From Acanthosepion esculentum (lineage: Eukaryota > Mollusca > Cephalopoda > Sepiida > Sepiidae): a DNA stretch of 64,000 nt. Position numbers and translations under genes: made by a program. The stretch is from contig OZ038495.1 in NCBI GenBank assembly GCA_964036315.1, forward strand, positions 27,967,766 through 28,031,765. Direction: 5' to 3'. The notes under the pieces were generated by a model, which worked only from the letters and a program-made list of their open reading frames with translations, did no database searches and had not been told where the DNA came from. Positions 22,550-35,289 of the stretch are shown here, one piece after another (the first letter of the stretch is position 1; each line of letters starts with the position of its first letter).

Positions 22550-22835
22550 TATTTAAATATTAGCGCCATTAAATTTTCGCCCCTCCCAGCAGCTGTTGTA
22601 GGGAAGGGGGGGGGTAAAGCTTGCCGGAAGACAGACATTCGGAAAAGAAATATGCAAGTGAATATATAATACACATATCACGGAACAATCCCGGGCGCTA
22701 TTACACTTTAGACCCACCCCCAGCAGTCGGTATGGACTGCATTGCTTGCAACTGTCGTTGTAGGGAAGAAGGAAAGCTTGCCGGAAAACAATAAGTAATC
22801 GGAAGAGGCATATGCAAATGAATATATAATTATGG
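22550..22835 (+). repeat. ~130-bp repeat, two tandem copies
   Basis: CCCAGCAGCTGTTGTAGGGA, AAGCTTGCCGGAAGACAGAC, ATATGCAAGTGAATATATAA and CGGAACAATCCCGGGCGCTA recur as CCCAGCAGTCGGTATGGACT, AAGCTTGCCGGAAAACAATA and ATATGCAAATGAATATATAA. A third copy lies at 23270-23410. The copies alternate with LINE 3' segments, so repeat plus LINE appears to be a compound duplicated unit. Confidence 0.75.
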
Positions 22836-22859
22836 AAATAGATAGATTGATAAGTAGAT

Positions 22860-23205
22860 ATCTTTGTGACGTGCCCCCTCAAGACATAGGCGTTCATGGA
22901 TCTCCACAATTTCCAATCATTTGTAGTCCTTAATAAATTTTGTCTGTTATTTCTCTCAAACCCTATTCCGTGACACATTTACTCATGTTCACTAATTAGG
23001 TTATACGTTGTTTTCCTTTGTCCGTCTTGCTTTCAATCTGTCATGTGAGTATCAGACTTTCCAAGCCCTCTTTCCTCCTTTTGTCCTAGAAATTTCAGCT
23101 GTCTTTTCATAAGTATGTTTCCTTATTGTTTCTATTTTCTGTAGAATTTCGTCGTTGTTCCCATATTTGGTTCATGATATCTTCAGCATCCTTTTTTAGA
23201 ACCGG
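22860..23205 (-). pseudogene. LINE RT C-terminus (RTE-like)
   Basis: The minus strand reads the end of the same LINE family as 5855-7195: a GKQRITY.. remnant near 23010 and KLWRSMNAYVLRGHVTK near 22865. Multiple frameshifts are present. The core RT domain lies farther upstream on the minus strand at 23650-25530, separated by a repeat and a Merlin-like fragment. Confidence 0.75.
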
Positions 23206-23269
23206 ATTTTGTTTGCTTTTAGTCTCTACATCTCTCAGGATATTGTCCAGCATTCACTGCTATATAGTG

Positions 23270-23410
23270 CATATATCACAGAACTATCCAGAGGGCTATT
23301 ACACTTTCGCCCCACCCCCAGCAGTCAGTGTGGAATGCATTGTTTGCAACAACCCTTGTAGGGAAGAGGTAAAGCTTGTCGGCAGACAATAAGCTTTCGA
23401 ATGAGGCCGA
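23270..23410 (+). repeat. ~130-bp repeat, third copy
   Basis: CAGAACTATCCAGAGGGCTA, TACACTTTCGCCCCACCCCC, AGCAGTCAGTGTGGAATGCA and AGAGGTAAAGCTTGTCGGCA match the two copies at 22550-22835. Confidence 0.75.
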
Positions 23411-23453
23411 GGAACAGCTAGGGAAACATTAAAAAAAGATTTATAAATTTTCA

Positions 23454-23567
23454 GCCCAAACACCGGTTGACTGGAATCAGTTTTGCCGTGATGTTTGCCA
23501 TTTCCTCAACCACCAGAGTGACAAAGAAAAACAGGAAAAGTTTAAAAATACGTGTTTGATGTTCTGA
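23454..23567 (+). pseudogene. Possible Merlin-family transposase fragment
   Basis: A 37-codon open stretch reads AQTPVDWNQFCRDVCHFLNH. The phrase (T)V(V/I)DWYNFCR(D/E)VC is, to my knowledge, characteristic of the region between the DNA-binding and catalytic domains of Merlin/IS1016-type transposases. Nothing else of the protein is visible. The stretch is short, so chance similarity is possible. Confidence 0.35.
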
Positions 23568-23649
23568 ACATGATGCCCAGGAAATAAGGAACAGGAAAAA
23601 AATAATCAGAAAAATAAAATAAATGCGTGAAAATCATTTCCAACAAAAT

Positions 23650-25530
23650 TTTCCTGTTTCTTAGTATTCTGCTCAGCTTTTGGAAGGCATTTTTGGTCAT
23701 CCAAATGAGCCTTCGGATTTCAGTGTCTTACTTTCCGCCCACTGTTTAAACACTTCCTAGATTTGTTAATTTTTTGTACTAATTTCATTTTGCGATCCCA
23801 GAGTTGTAATTTGCATTTTGGGTTCATCCGTTTTTCTACTACCTAGCATTCTGTCTTTTTGCAGTTGATGTTTAATTCTTTTTTCGTTCTTTCCTTCACT
23901 AGCTTCTGTAGGAGTTTTTGTGACTTTCTTTCCCTGTCTGAAATCAACTCTGTCATATGCATATTTTATGCTAAAGTTGTTGCCGCCAATGAATCCTGGT
24001 ATGACTTTTAATTCCCTCCGAATCACATCGCTGTATAGGTTGAATAAGTCCGTTGAGAGGACACATCTTTATTTTACACCCCCTTTCTATTTTTGTATAT
24101 CTCCTGAACTCATTTTCTATCTGCATGCAGGCGCTTTGCTGCCCGTATAGGTTCTTGATTCTAATACTGTTTTTGTCTTATTCTCTCGCGCGTTCTTTTC
24201 GTCAGAATTCGTATGTTTTGTCATATGGATCATTAGGCGGATTGTTCGATGGATTTCACAGTCGTTTGCACCTGGCTTCTTAGGCAGTGCCATGAAAATA
24301 GATCTGCTTCAATCTTCCCGTATATCGCCGTTGTCGTATATTTCATTTATTATTTCAGTAATCTGGTCTATGCCAATGTCGTCTAATGCTGCTAGCTTCT
24401 CTCTTACACGTCCTGGGTACGACGTTAAACTGCATCCAACAGCAAGGCCTCTGATCAGGAGGTTTTGAGGAAGCGTGGAACCACCTCTTAATTGCTGGTG
24501 TTCCAAGGTCCACCCTGACCCGGTGTGGTAGCACCTGTTAGGGTCCCACCTATGGGCAAATAGTGAACTTCCAGGTCTTTTCCAAACGTCCAGGTCTTTT
24601 CCAGCAAATTTCTTTTTGAAAAAATATTATTACCAGCTATACGTTTTTGAAAAAATAATATTACCAGCTATACGTTCTTTGAAAAATAATATTACCAGCT
24701 ATACGTTTATGAAAAATAATATTACCAGCTATACTTTTTTGAAAAAAACAATATTACCAGCTATACTTTTTTGAAAAACAATATTACCAACTATACTTTT
24801 TTGAAAAAAACAAAAAAACAAACCTTTTCAGCATTAAATAGCCCAACGAAGGTCGATATGCTGGTTAAACAAACTATCTATCTTCTCTATTACAATTCTG
24901 TCTGGCCCTGACGCTTTGTTTCTGTTCAAATTGGCCAGTACAGGTTCCATTTCTGATATTAATATTTCTGGTACTTCGATATTTCTGTGTATTGCAGGTC
25001 GTTCTTTCGACACTGGTATATTTATTCCATCTCTGAAGGATTTTTCGTTAATATTAGGGTTCCGTCCTTGGACTTTATGCAGACTGCTGATGAGCATATC
25101 TTTTGTCCTGTTAATTCTTATTTTTTTATGCCTATCTGCTTTACCTGTGATACTTATTCTTTCTATTTCTACACATTTTTCGTTGAGTCATTCCTATTTA
25201 GCCTGCCTGCGTTTGTTCCTTATTCGTGTAGTATCTATATTCCGTTTTGTTTTCGCATTTTTTTTGTTTCCTTTTCATGTTGAGAATTTCATCTGTCATC
25301 CATTAATTTTTTCTTTTATTTTCTTTTGTGATTTCGATTGTTGATGTTACTAAAGCGCCTCTTAATGTTTGCCAATTCGAGTTTCCAATTCGTTCGTTGT
25401 ATCTGCAGCTTTTCACGCCGAAAGTCTATCGTATTGCAGTTTAGGTGCTGTTTCTGGCCTCTTCAATTTCTGGAGTTTCACGCTAAGTTTATATATCTCT
25501 GGAAGATGATCTCTTTCACTGTCGTCAATT
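23650..25530 (-). pseudogene. LINE central region (RTE-like), interrupted
   Basis: Read from 25530 down. A linker domain between endonuclease and RT occupies 25530-25110. Then at 25097-24895: KVQGRNPNINEKSFRDGINI, LISEMEPVLANLNRNKASGP, DRIVIE. Then after the insertion: LAALDDIGIDQITEIINEIY, DNGDIRED. Farther down: VIRRELKVIPGFIGGNNFSI and KYAYDRVDF, where the catalytic YADD is changed to YAYD. Finally an EIRRLI-like block at about 23720. The order matches the 5855-7195 copy. The gene is broken by frameshifts and by the VNTR retroposon at 24408-24881. The altered YADD alone would inactivate it. Confidence 0.85.
24396..24893 (+). mobile_element. VNTR retroposon, copy 1 (12-bp TSD)
   Basis: Inserted in the LINE between CTTCTCTCTTAC (24396-24407) and CTTCTCTATTAC (24882-24893), a 12-bp target duplication with one mismatch. 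The head is CGTCCTGGGTACGACG, AGCAAGGCCTCTGATCAGGA, GCTGGTGTTCCAAGGTCCAC and GTAGCACCTGTTAGGGTCCC. A 29-31 bp array of about 7 units (TTGAAAAAATAATATTACCA, GCTATACGTT) spans about 24610-24820. The tail is CATTAAATAGCCCAACGAAG, GTCGATATGCTGG, AAACAAAC. No A or B box or open frame was recognised. Confidence 0.9.
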
Positions 25531-25540
25531 GGGTATGTTG

Positions 25541-25701
25541 TGCAGTGTAAAACTGCATTCCTGATTTTTATCTTTTTAAAGCATTCATTTTGAAAGTACC
25601 TAATGTAGATATATAGACATTATATATTAGGTACTACCAGAATGTATGCTTTTTTTCCAGAATGAAAGCAGAAAATTGTTACTGTGTTTTACACTATATG
25701 C
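25541..25701. repeat. Imperfect foldback (MITE-like)
   Basis: GCAGTGTAAAACTGCATTC on the left and GTGTTTTACACTATATGC on the right are imperfect inverted ends. The core AGTACCTAAT / ATTAGGTACT is a perfect 10-bp pair around a short AT loop, and AAAGCAT/ATGCTTT pair outside it. The foldback sits at the upstream end of the LINE relic. Confidence 0.6.
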
Positions 25702-26009
25702 CAAACATCAGGGGACTATCCGATTTAAACGTAAATTAATGATGAAAAAAGTCCTAAACATAAAGTGTTATTGTCGTAATCTTTATTAAAAGGAAAAACT
25801 TCAATACTTGGTTAAATATTTTTACATATTGCGCCGACATTTATTTGATTTTAAGAAATTGAGAATTTCATTTTTCTAGTGCTTAATATTAGTTATAAGC
25901 ACAAGTCCTTGAAGAATTTAAATCAATTATATTGTGAAACAGGATGTCCCGTTACAGAAAATCTGCTTTAAATCTCAAAATAAAAATGGAAAAACTATGA
26001 CCTTATTCA

Positions 26010-26930
26010 ATTAGAAAAGCTTTTAATTCATTTATGACTGAGTTTTTACACGAATTCGTTTTTTTAATTATAATAATTTATAAAGTTTTAAATCTTTTAG
26101 AATTCTGTATTAATTTGTACCGGTTAGATATTAAGTAAAAACTTAATCATAAATGGAAAAGCTTACTAGAATTCAGCGATCTCCCCCACCCCAACATTTT
26201 AAAAATAAATTTGAATTTGTGTGTGCTTGTATACACGAGCACACACAAATTCAAATTCAAACTGTAGCGATTTTTGTATATACGGATCTCCATACATGAC
26301 ATCAGTAAATAAGAGTGATAACTATAGTAAATTTAAAATTAATTTTTTAACATTTTTCAACAAGTTTTTTAAGCGAACTATAAAACCAAAATACATAAAA
26401 TTCAATAAAATTATATTTGGAATTATTTTCCTAGATTATTAAAATAACCGGGTAGTTAAAAAAATATGTAAAGTGTTCTTCAAGTAATTTTTAGAGTTAT
26501 GTCCTCTGTAGCAAAAGAATTCTCAAACATGTCTATCCAGAAAGTAGTCAACATCTCATAAATTTACCCATCTGTATTAAAAAATGTTTTCTGCGATATG
26601 TTAAACTAAAAGTAATGTTTCAAATCAGATTAATTAAACTTTATAACAACTAACTTCATTAAATAGTTTCAAGAAAATATTTTATTTTTTAAATATGTAT
26701 TGACAGATTCGCTAATATGGCACTTTTGTCAACATTACTGACGAAAAAGCAATTCCAATCCATTTAAATTGTTTAAAATGCAGCAAAGTCTCTTGCTCAT
26801 CGGAAATACTAAATTTAATCTATTAACCTTTTTAAAACTGAAATAAGTCTTCAAGAAAGACATTTCATTTTTAAAAATGCATTTAAAACCTGAGGTATCA
26901 ATTTTCTTTGGAGGTACTTATATAATACAT
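26010..26930 (+). repeat. Old AT-rich dispersed repeat, copy 2
   Basis: Collinear with 7940-8620: TTAGAAAAGCTTTTAATTCA, TTATAAAGTTTTAAATCTTT, CTGTATTAATTTGTACCGGT, GATAACTATAGTAAATTTAA, TTTCATTTTTAAAAATGCAT and GAGGTATCA. The hairpin at 26208-26257 lies within it and is not shared with copy 1. Confidence 0.75.
26208..26257. repeat. Perfect 20-bp hairpin
   Basis: AATTTGAATTTGTGTGTGCT and AGCACACACAAATTCAAATT are exact reverse complements around a 10-nt loop. It would form a strong stem in DNA or RNA. Confidence 0.95.
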
Positions 26931-28317
26931 TGCGCCCCCACAAAAGAAAAACAGGAAGTTTTGTAGAGTTTATTTAATTGTTGTTATTTGTTACAGTTGT
27001 TTGAAACAAAAGCAAAGCAAAGAAATTCTGTAGCTTAAAACAGAACAAAAACACAAATGTTAGGTGTGGTGTTCAAATTAAAGGAATTTAGCGAAATTTC
27101 TTGACAATTTTTCAGTCCCCAAGTTAGATGTTCTTAAAGAGAACAATAACCTCGCGTTGAAAATTTGATAACTGCGGTATCCTGGAAAAACAAAGGGTTA
27201 AAATTTTATATGTTCGTTATTTTTTTTTTCGTTTATAAAGTAAAATTTGTATTTATTTTTTATGTTTTTATTCTCTTTTTTTTTGCATCAAAGACTACAT
27301 CTAAAATTGCTTTTTGTGGGGAAGGACAGGCTGTAGTGTAAAACTTTATATTCTACAAATTTCCAACGTTTTGTCTACTTCAAATCCTTATTTTGGGAAC
27401 ATTTTCATCCCTTTTTCATTTCTTTGTAAATCTCTAGGAGTTTGCAACTTATTACTATTCAAATCTCCTCTTTCAGGTCACGTTTTGCTCCCTTGTGTTA
27501 TTTAACGATTGCTAAGCCGATAAAACAGTCTTTATTATTGATTAGCATTTCGCCTTCCGAGATTTCTTTGTATTTGCTTTACTAGGAATTATTTTCTCGT
27601 GTTTTATATTTTTTTAGAAAATATCTGGCTTTCATCGGTCATTATCTCCGTCTGACTTGCTGTTTGTGAAATGGATTTGGCGAATTTATTTCGAAAATAT
27701 TACAACCTCTAATTTTAGGCATTTTATTTTATAAATTTTTATCTATTGATTTCTCGATTTGTTTATCTAAGAACACATGTATATATAGATATATAACTCT
27801 ACTCGATTTATCATGTCTATATTCTTTTTCTTATCAATCTTGCTATCTACATATTTTTCTATCAGTCTGTTCACATCGATCTGTAACTGTTATTTAATCT
27901 ATTTTTATCTTTTATTTCTACATGAATCTGATAGGTAAAATAATTTATTTTTCCTTAAAACTATTTGCTTTGTGTTTGAGGGAGATCGTAATGGTATATA
28001 CAAAATGACTGAGCTTAAATATTTCATTTTTTTTTAAATATATGTTACGAATAATTTTTACTGAAACAATAGAAAGCAGTATTTAACATGCATTTTATTA
28101 TTTAGAACAAAAATATAGGAGATACGTCACCTTTTTTGGCTCGCTTGGATTTGTTGCATTAATATTTGAAAACATATTTTTGATCCTAATAGATGAAATA
28201 ATTGTAGTGGAATAACAAGAAACCATTTAAAAAATGATAAATGTTCCTCTGTCATACACATACGCACACATACATATATGCACACAAACAGAGGTACTTC
28301 CAGAAAAAAAGCAATAT
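26931..28317. other. Unassigned AT-rich intergenic DNA
   Basis: No gene or repeat recognised. T-runs are frequent. Confidence 0.5.
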
Positions 28318-28700
28318 CTAAGGTTTACAGTATTTACATTAGTCGGACTATTGTCCTCATCTTTGTCGCCATATTTGTCACAACGTTTCGACCGTTGTAC
28401 GCTCCGGCCTTCTTCAGGTGGTTGGAATTTCGAACCGAACCCTTTATTTCGATCACTGGGGTAGACTGTTCTAGTTCCACGAGCCATGTTTGATGGATGT
28501 CAGTTATCAGTTATCTCCTGCTAATTTTCCCTCTGAAAGTTCTCCACTGCCTGAACCGGGTATTGAACTCACACTCTTTGGATCTGTCACTGGATCTAAC
28601 CAACGCCTTTATCCACTGTGCCATGTGTCCCTGAGGACACATGGCACATGGCGTTGGTTAGATCCAGTGTCACTGGATCTAACCAACGCCTTTATCCACA
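28318..28700. mobile_element. Foldback SINE with reiterated inverted head
   Basis: A full left arm at 28318-28632 (SINE on the minus strand; body CGTTTCGACCGTTGTACGCT, CTTCTTCAGGTGG) is followed by short alternating inversions of the head. GTGCCATGTGTCC / GGACACATGGCAC pair around CTGA (28618-28647). Two 20-bp copies of the GGCGTTGGTTAGATCCAGTG block face each other around one T (28650-28690). The second SINE body is absent. Confidence 0.88.
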
Positions 28701-29198
28701 AGGGCGAATGGTCTATTTATAGACTTGAAGGATCGATTCCGGGGAGAAAAATTTCCTGGCTCGGCACAGAGAACCAACTTTCTTTGCGGTGGGTGATGCA
28801 ACAGACTCGATGTATTTGGGGCGTTTTGTCATCATGTCATGCTCTTTTTTTATAAGACTGCTGGGGGTTTATAAATATTGACTACTTCCCACCTAAAAAC
28901 AAAAAATCCCAAGAAATTGCTATTAGCTCGTACCATACAAGTTATAATCAGTTTCTTCCATTCTATTTCTATGCAGTATTACAAGCCTGATCGTTGTTAT
29001 TGCTGGGGTGAGGCTCGAAGAACAAACTTTGTAAAGAATCCTGTTAACTTCAAATATGAACTTAAAATAACAGGTACTAATCGATTCGAATACTAATGTT
29101 AAGATCTATGTCTGTAAAACCAAAAGGATCAAAGCAATGTCAATTAAACTATATAATAGTGAATCCTATATGAAAGCGCAAAATAGTCCATTTAATAT
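28701..29198. other. Unassigned intergenic DNA
   Basis: No recognised gene. Composition is less AT-rich in 28700-28850, without a clear frame. Confidence 0.5.
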
Positions 29199-29706
29199 CC
29201 TATCATCAGCCGTCCTGGGTATGACAATAAACTACATTCGCGTCCTGGGTAAGACGATAAACTCCGTCCAACAGCAAGGCCTCTGATCAGGAGGTTGTGA
29301 GGAACGTGGAACCACTTGTTAATTACTGGTGTTCCCAGGTCCACCCTGACCCGGGGTGGTAGCACCTGATAGGGTCCCAGCTATGGGCAAATAGTTAACA
29401 CTGAAACTTGTGTAAAAATAGGTTTTAATACTAGAAATACTTAGTAATAATAAAAAAAATTATTACCAGCAATAATTTTTGAAGGAAAAATTATTATCAG
29501 CAATACTTTTAAAAAAAATACCAGCAATACAAACAGCTATAAATTCTTTGGGGAAAATATGACCAGTTATAGATTTCTTCAAGGAAAAATATTCCCAGAA
29601 ATAGATTTTCGAAGAAAAACATATTACCAGCAATAAAAGTTTTGTCGGCATTAAATAAACAATTGAGGTTGATATACCGTAAAAAAAAAAACAAACCTAT
29701 CATCAG
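29199..29706 (+). mobile_element. VNTR retroposon, copy 2 (exact 11-bp TSD)
   Basis: CCTATCATCAG occurs at 29199-29209 and 29696-29706. The head starts CGTCCTGGGTATGACAATAA and its first ~30 bp are repeated (CGTCCTGGGTAAGACGATAA). Then AGCAAGGCCTCTGATCAGGA, GCTGGTGTTCCCAGGTCCAC, CTGACCCGGGGTGGTAGCAC and CAGCTATGGGCAAATAGTTA. The internal array has about six diverged units built on ATTACCAGCAATA plus an A/T run. The tail is TTGTCGGCATTAAATAAACA, TTGAGGTTGATATACCGT, then an A-rich end with ACAAA. Confidence 0.93.
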
Positions 29707-31129
<1,423 letters not shown>

Positions 31130-31378
31130 GACCTTCATAAAAGCAGTAATTTGACTTTGCTCACAAGACGCTTCCGCTGTAGTTAAATATATAACTATAT
31201 AACTGTTCCGTTAGGATGCAGGTTCGATTCCTGGACACATTTTTTCATGAAATTTATCGGACAATGAGGTCAGTAAATGTAGATAATACTGTTAATTATA
31301 AACAGAGCATTTACTGAAATATTCGTATCTATATAAATAACGTATTAACAGAATATATATATTTAAAATATATGTACG

Positions 31379-32625
31379 TGTGTGTGTATATGTGTGAGTT
31401 TATTAGTGGTGTGAGTGTGTGTGTGTGTTCATATTAGTGGTGTGAATATGTGTGTGCGTTCATATTAGTGGTGTGTGTATGTGTGTGTGTATATATGTGT
31501 GTTGATATTACTAGTGTATGTGTGTGTGTTGATATTAGTAGAGTATGTATGTGTTGATATTAGTAGTGTACGTATGTGTTGATATTAGTTGTGTGTGTAT
31601 ATGTATGTGTTATTAGTGGTGTGTGTATATGTGTGTTGATATTAGTGGTGTGTGTATATGTGTGTTGATAATATTGTGTATATATATATGTATGTGTGCG
31701 GGTTGATAATTTTGTGTATATATGTATGTGTGCATGTTGATAATATTGTGCATATGTATTTGTGTTGATAATATTGTGTGTATATATATATATATGTATG
31801 TGTGTTGATAATATTGTGTGTGTATATATATATGTATGTGTGTTGATAATATTGTGTGTATATATATATATATGTATGTGTGTTGATAATATTGTGTGTA
31901 TATATATATATGTATGTGTGTTGATAATATTGTGTGTGTATATATATATGTATGTGTGTTGATAATATTGTGTATATATATATATGTATGTGTGTTGATA
32001 ATATTGTGTGTATATACATATATATGTATGTGTGTTGATAATATTTTGTGTGTGTATATATATATGTATGTGTGTTGATAATATTTTGTGTGTGTATATA
32101 TATGTATGAGTGTTGATAATATTTTGTGCATATATATATGTATGTGTGTTGATAATGTGTATATATATATGTGTGTGTGTGTTGATAATATTGTGTGTAT
32201 ATGTAATATTAGTTGTGTATATATATATGTGTGTGTGCGTGTCGATAATATTAGTAGTATATATATGTGTATGTGTGTTTAAATTATCAGTGATATATAT
32301 ATATGTATGTGTGTTGATAATATTGTGTGTATGTTTATAATATTAGTTGTGTGTGTGTTGGTAATATTAGTGGTATATATATATGTTTGTGTGTGTGTTG
32401 AGAATATGTGTGTGTGTGTGTGTTGAGAATATGTGTGTGTGTGTGTGTTGAGAATATGTGTGTGCGTGTGTCTGTGTGTTGAGAATATGTGTGTCCGTGT
32501 GTCTGTGTGTTGAATAGTTGTGTCGTGTGTGTGTTGAGAATAGTTGTGGCGTGTGTGTGTGTTTATTGAGAATATTAGTTGTGTGTGTTGAGAATATTAG
32601 TGATATATATATATATATATATGTC
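31379..32625 (+). repeat. GT/TA minisatellite of ~35-40 bp units
   Basis: About 1.2 kb built on TGTGTGTTGATAATATTGTG plus a variable TATATATATG segment. The 5' and 3' parts are more degenerate (TTGATATTAGTAGTG, GTTGAGAATATGTGTG). The tyrosine/isoleucine/histidine-rich open frames on both strands are by-products of the array. Confidence 0.93.
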
Positions 32626-32791
32626 TTTATTTGAAGTACTGTTTTTGAAGCACAAGTTTCAGGTTTTTCATTGGTTTGATGTAACACAATAAGAGAACAA
32701 CGACATAACAGCAGATTAACTCTGTTCCGACGAATGGTTATACCTATATAGTTACGAAAGGTAACAAGAGTTAAGTGAAAAAAATCCATTC

Positions 32792-32798
<7 letters not shown>

Positions 32799-32884
<86 letters not shown>
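32799..32884 (+). repeat. (TA)n then (CA)n microsatellite
   Basis: About 38 TA units followed by five CA units. Confidence 0.97.
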
Positions 32885-34091
32885 GAGATTGATTATTTAT
32901 CTTTTAATAAAACATTCAAGAAAATTTAGAAGGTAAAACCCTTTCACATGTACTTATGAAACTGATTCCCTTAATGCCTTTTAGTCATTGTGCGTTCGTC
33001 GAAGAGTGATTCGGATTTCAAATTAAATATTTAAGATTGCTGATTTAAGTCATAGTACATTATGCAACAGCTTACATATATATTCATAAGAGGCCTATTT
33101 TAATGCACTTCAAAAAGATTTCCCCCCTTGTGTCCATCACATTTTTGTCTTCAAAATGAGAAAAATTCCCTGACACTTTAGGCTTTGACTTTTGCGTATT
33201 TGCTTCTGAATTTCTTCTTTCCAGGCACCGATAAGAAAAAAATGAAGAGGAATTTTTTTTTTTGTGCAGTTATAAAAGGCTATGGAAACAGCTAATGGCC
33301 GTTCTCACTGTCTCTGACTGTTCAGTCCGTCCCAGTTTTGTGTGTTAGAAGATAACGCTTTGACATGATACGATCTGCCCACCCTTTCAGTTACAATCAG
33401 ATAATGATGAATGGAAATGTAATTATATTTATGCCTGCATCCATAAATAGAATACATTGCTGGCTGAATTATTTTTTTCATAATTTATTGGCCATTGATT
33501 GAAAGTATATTTTAGTATCCCAGAAAGAATTCAAGGACATTTGCCATCAAATCGTATGGCCCTTAACAGTTATTGAATATGTCGGGAGATATTTCGATAT
33601 CTAAACTGTCGACACTTATGAAAAACCATATATAATATGGATTATTAGGTGTCTCATTTATAATGGTTTTGAATCAGGCTAAAAGACATTAAATATCAGC
33701 AGTAAGAAGAATTATATATTATGCAGTTATTTCTTTAATTATCATAAAACTGTTTTTGTTTAATACATTTTATAAATTTCATTATTTTTATTCCTTGAAG
33801 TTTTTCGTTTGACATTTTTATCCTTTTTGGTTTTCTACTTTTTAACCAATAGATTCTTCCGTTTTTTTTTTTTTTTTTTTTTACAGGTATAAAATATATA
33901 CAGTGGATTTTTCTTGCGGTTCAAATAATATATTTCTGCAGGCATTGTTAATTTTTATTTCCGTCTTAAAATGAAAGCTTCTACGTAGATCACCATAGAT
34001 GTTAATATTCTCAGTGGGCTCATGAGAAAGAGCAAATATTTCTAGTTGTGAATGGCGACATTTCAAAGAATCCTATACTAACCACGCATCT
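32885..34091. other. Unassigned intergenic DNA
   Basis: AT-rich, with a T run of more than 20 at about 33860. No gene recognised. Confidence 0.5.
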
Positions 34092-34660
34092 GTCTTTATT
34101 TCTGAGATGAGGTATTATGTACACTATTTACATTGCTCGGACTACCATCCTCATCTTTGCCATATTTATCACAACGTTTCGGCCGTTGTACGCTCCGGCC
34201 TTCTTCAGGTGGTTGGAATGTCGGACTGAACCCTTTATTTCGCTCACTGGGGTAGACTGTTCTAGTTCCACGTGCCGTGACTAATGGATATCAGTTGTCT
34301 CCTGTTAATTCCCCTCTTCAAGTTTTCCACTGCCTTAACCAGGTATTGAACTCACACTCTTTGGGTCTTGTCACTGGATCTAACGCCTTTATCCACTGTG
34401 CCATGTGTCCTCAAGGACACATGGCACAGGCGGGGGAGAACTTGGAGAAGGGAATTAACGGGAGATAACTGATAACTGACATCCATTAGATATGGCACGT
34501 GGAACTAGTACAGTCTACCCCAGCGAGCGAAATAAAGGGTTCAGTTCTACATCCCAACCACCTGAAGAAAGCCGGAGCATACAAGGGCCGGAACATTGTG
34601 ATAAATATGGCAACAAAGGTGAGGATGATAGTCCGAGCGATGTAAATAGTGTACTAACCA
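34092..34660. mobile_element. Head-to-head tRNA-SINE palindrome, near complete
   Basis: The left arm (34092-34410) is a minus-strand SINE. The right arm (34415-34660) is a plus-strand SINE with its A/B region shortened. They meet at CTGTGCCATGTGTCC / GGACACATGGCACAG, a 15-bp perfect stem with a TCAA loop (34396-34429). The body includes GAACTAGTACAGTCTACCCC, AAATAAAGGGTTCAGTTC, CACCTGAAGAAAGCCGGAGC and GAGGATGATAGTCCGAGCG. The left arm keeps the B-box complement GTATTGAACTCACAC. This is the clearest reference copy of the family in the window. Confidence 0.92.
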
Positions 34661-35285
34661 ATCAGTTTCCCCTCACTCTTCACTGAGGTTTCTCACAAAA
34701 ATAAATGATACAGTGGTCAATATGTGAAGAATCTATTTGCCAAAATAGATATTAAACGGCCGGTAGAATATATAAACTTTTGTTAACACCTTTTCTGTTT
34801 GATTTCAACAGTTTAGTCTTCATTTTCCGCTTTGAAAATGTTTCTCATTATTCAGTCATTAAATGACAGACTTGCCTTTGTTAACGCGTATTTTTCTGTA
34901 TCTGTTACGTGGTACATTTTACATTAAAACAAATGAATTAAAATAAGTGAACTTGAGAAAACATCAAAACTATTTGGATAAACGAGTTTAACTTTCTCTA
35001 AGAACGACAGAAGAGAATATATTTACGCAACGAGGAAACATTTTCACCAAATGCAAATGATCAAATTTAGTGACATCGCAAAACAATTAGAATAATGTCC
35101 TCCCATCTTAATGGTAATCGTAATATTAGCCGTATCCTTATCATAAAATATTCGGCATTCATCCTACAGGCAGCAAGAACTACATTCGGTTGAAAATTAT
35201 ATTTTTCTCTTAAAACAATTTTTCTAGGAAATAGGTTTCTTAAGTCTGTTAACTGTTATTAATCTTTCCAGTACTGATGAAGCCA
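34661..35285. other. Unassigned intergenic DNA
   Basis: No gene recognised. Confidence 0.5.
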
Positions 35286-35289
35286 TTCT

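Noticed and set aside
31180..31245. Possible tRNA or SINE from GGTTCGATTCCTGG
   Set aside because: A good B box, but no A box at the expected distance and no cloverleaf could be drawn.
31613..32131. 172-codon Tyr/Ile/His-rich minus-strand frame
   Set aside because: Direct translation of the GT/TA minisatellite; the opposite strand is equally open.
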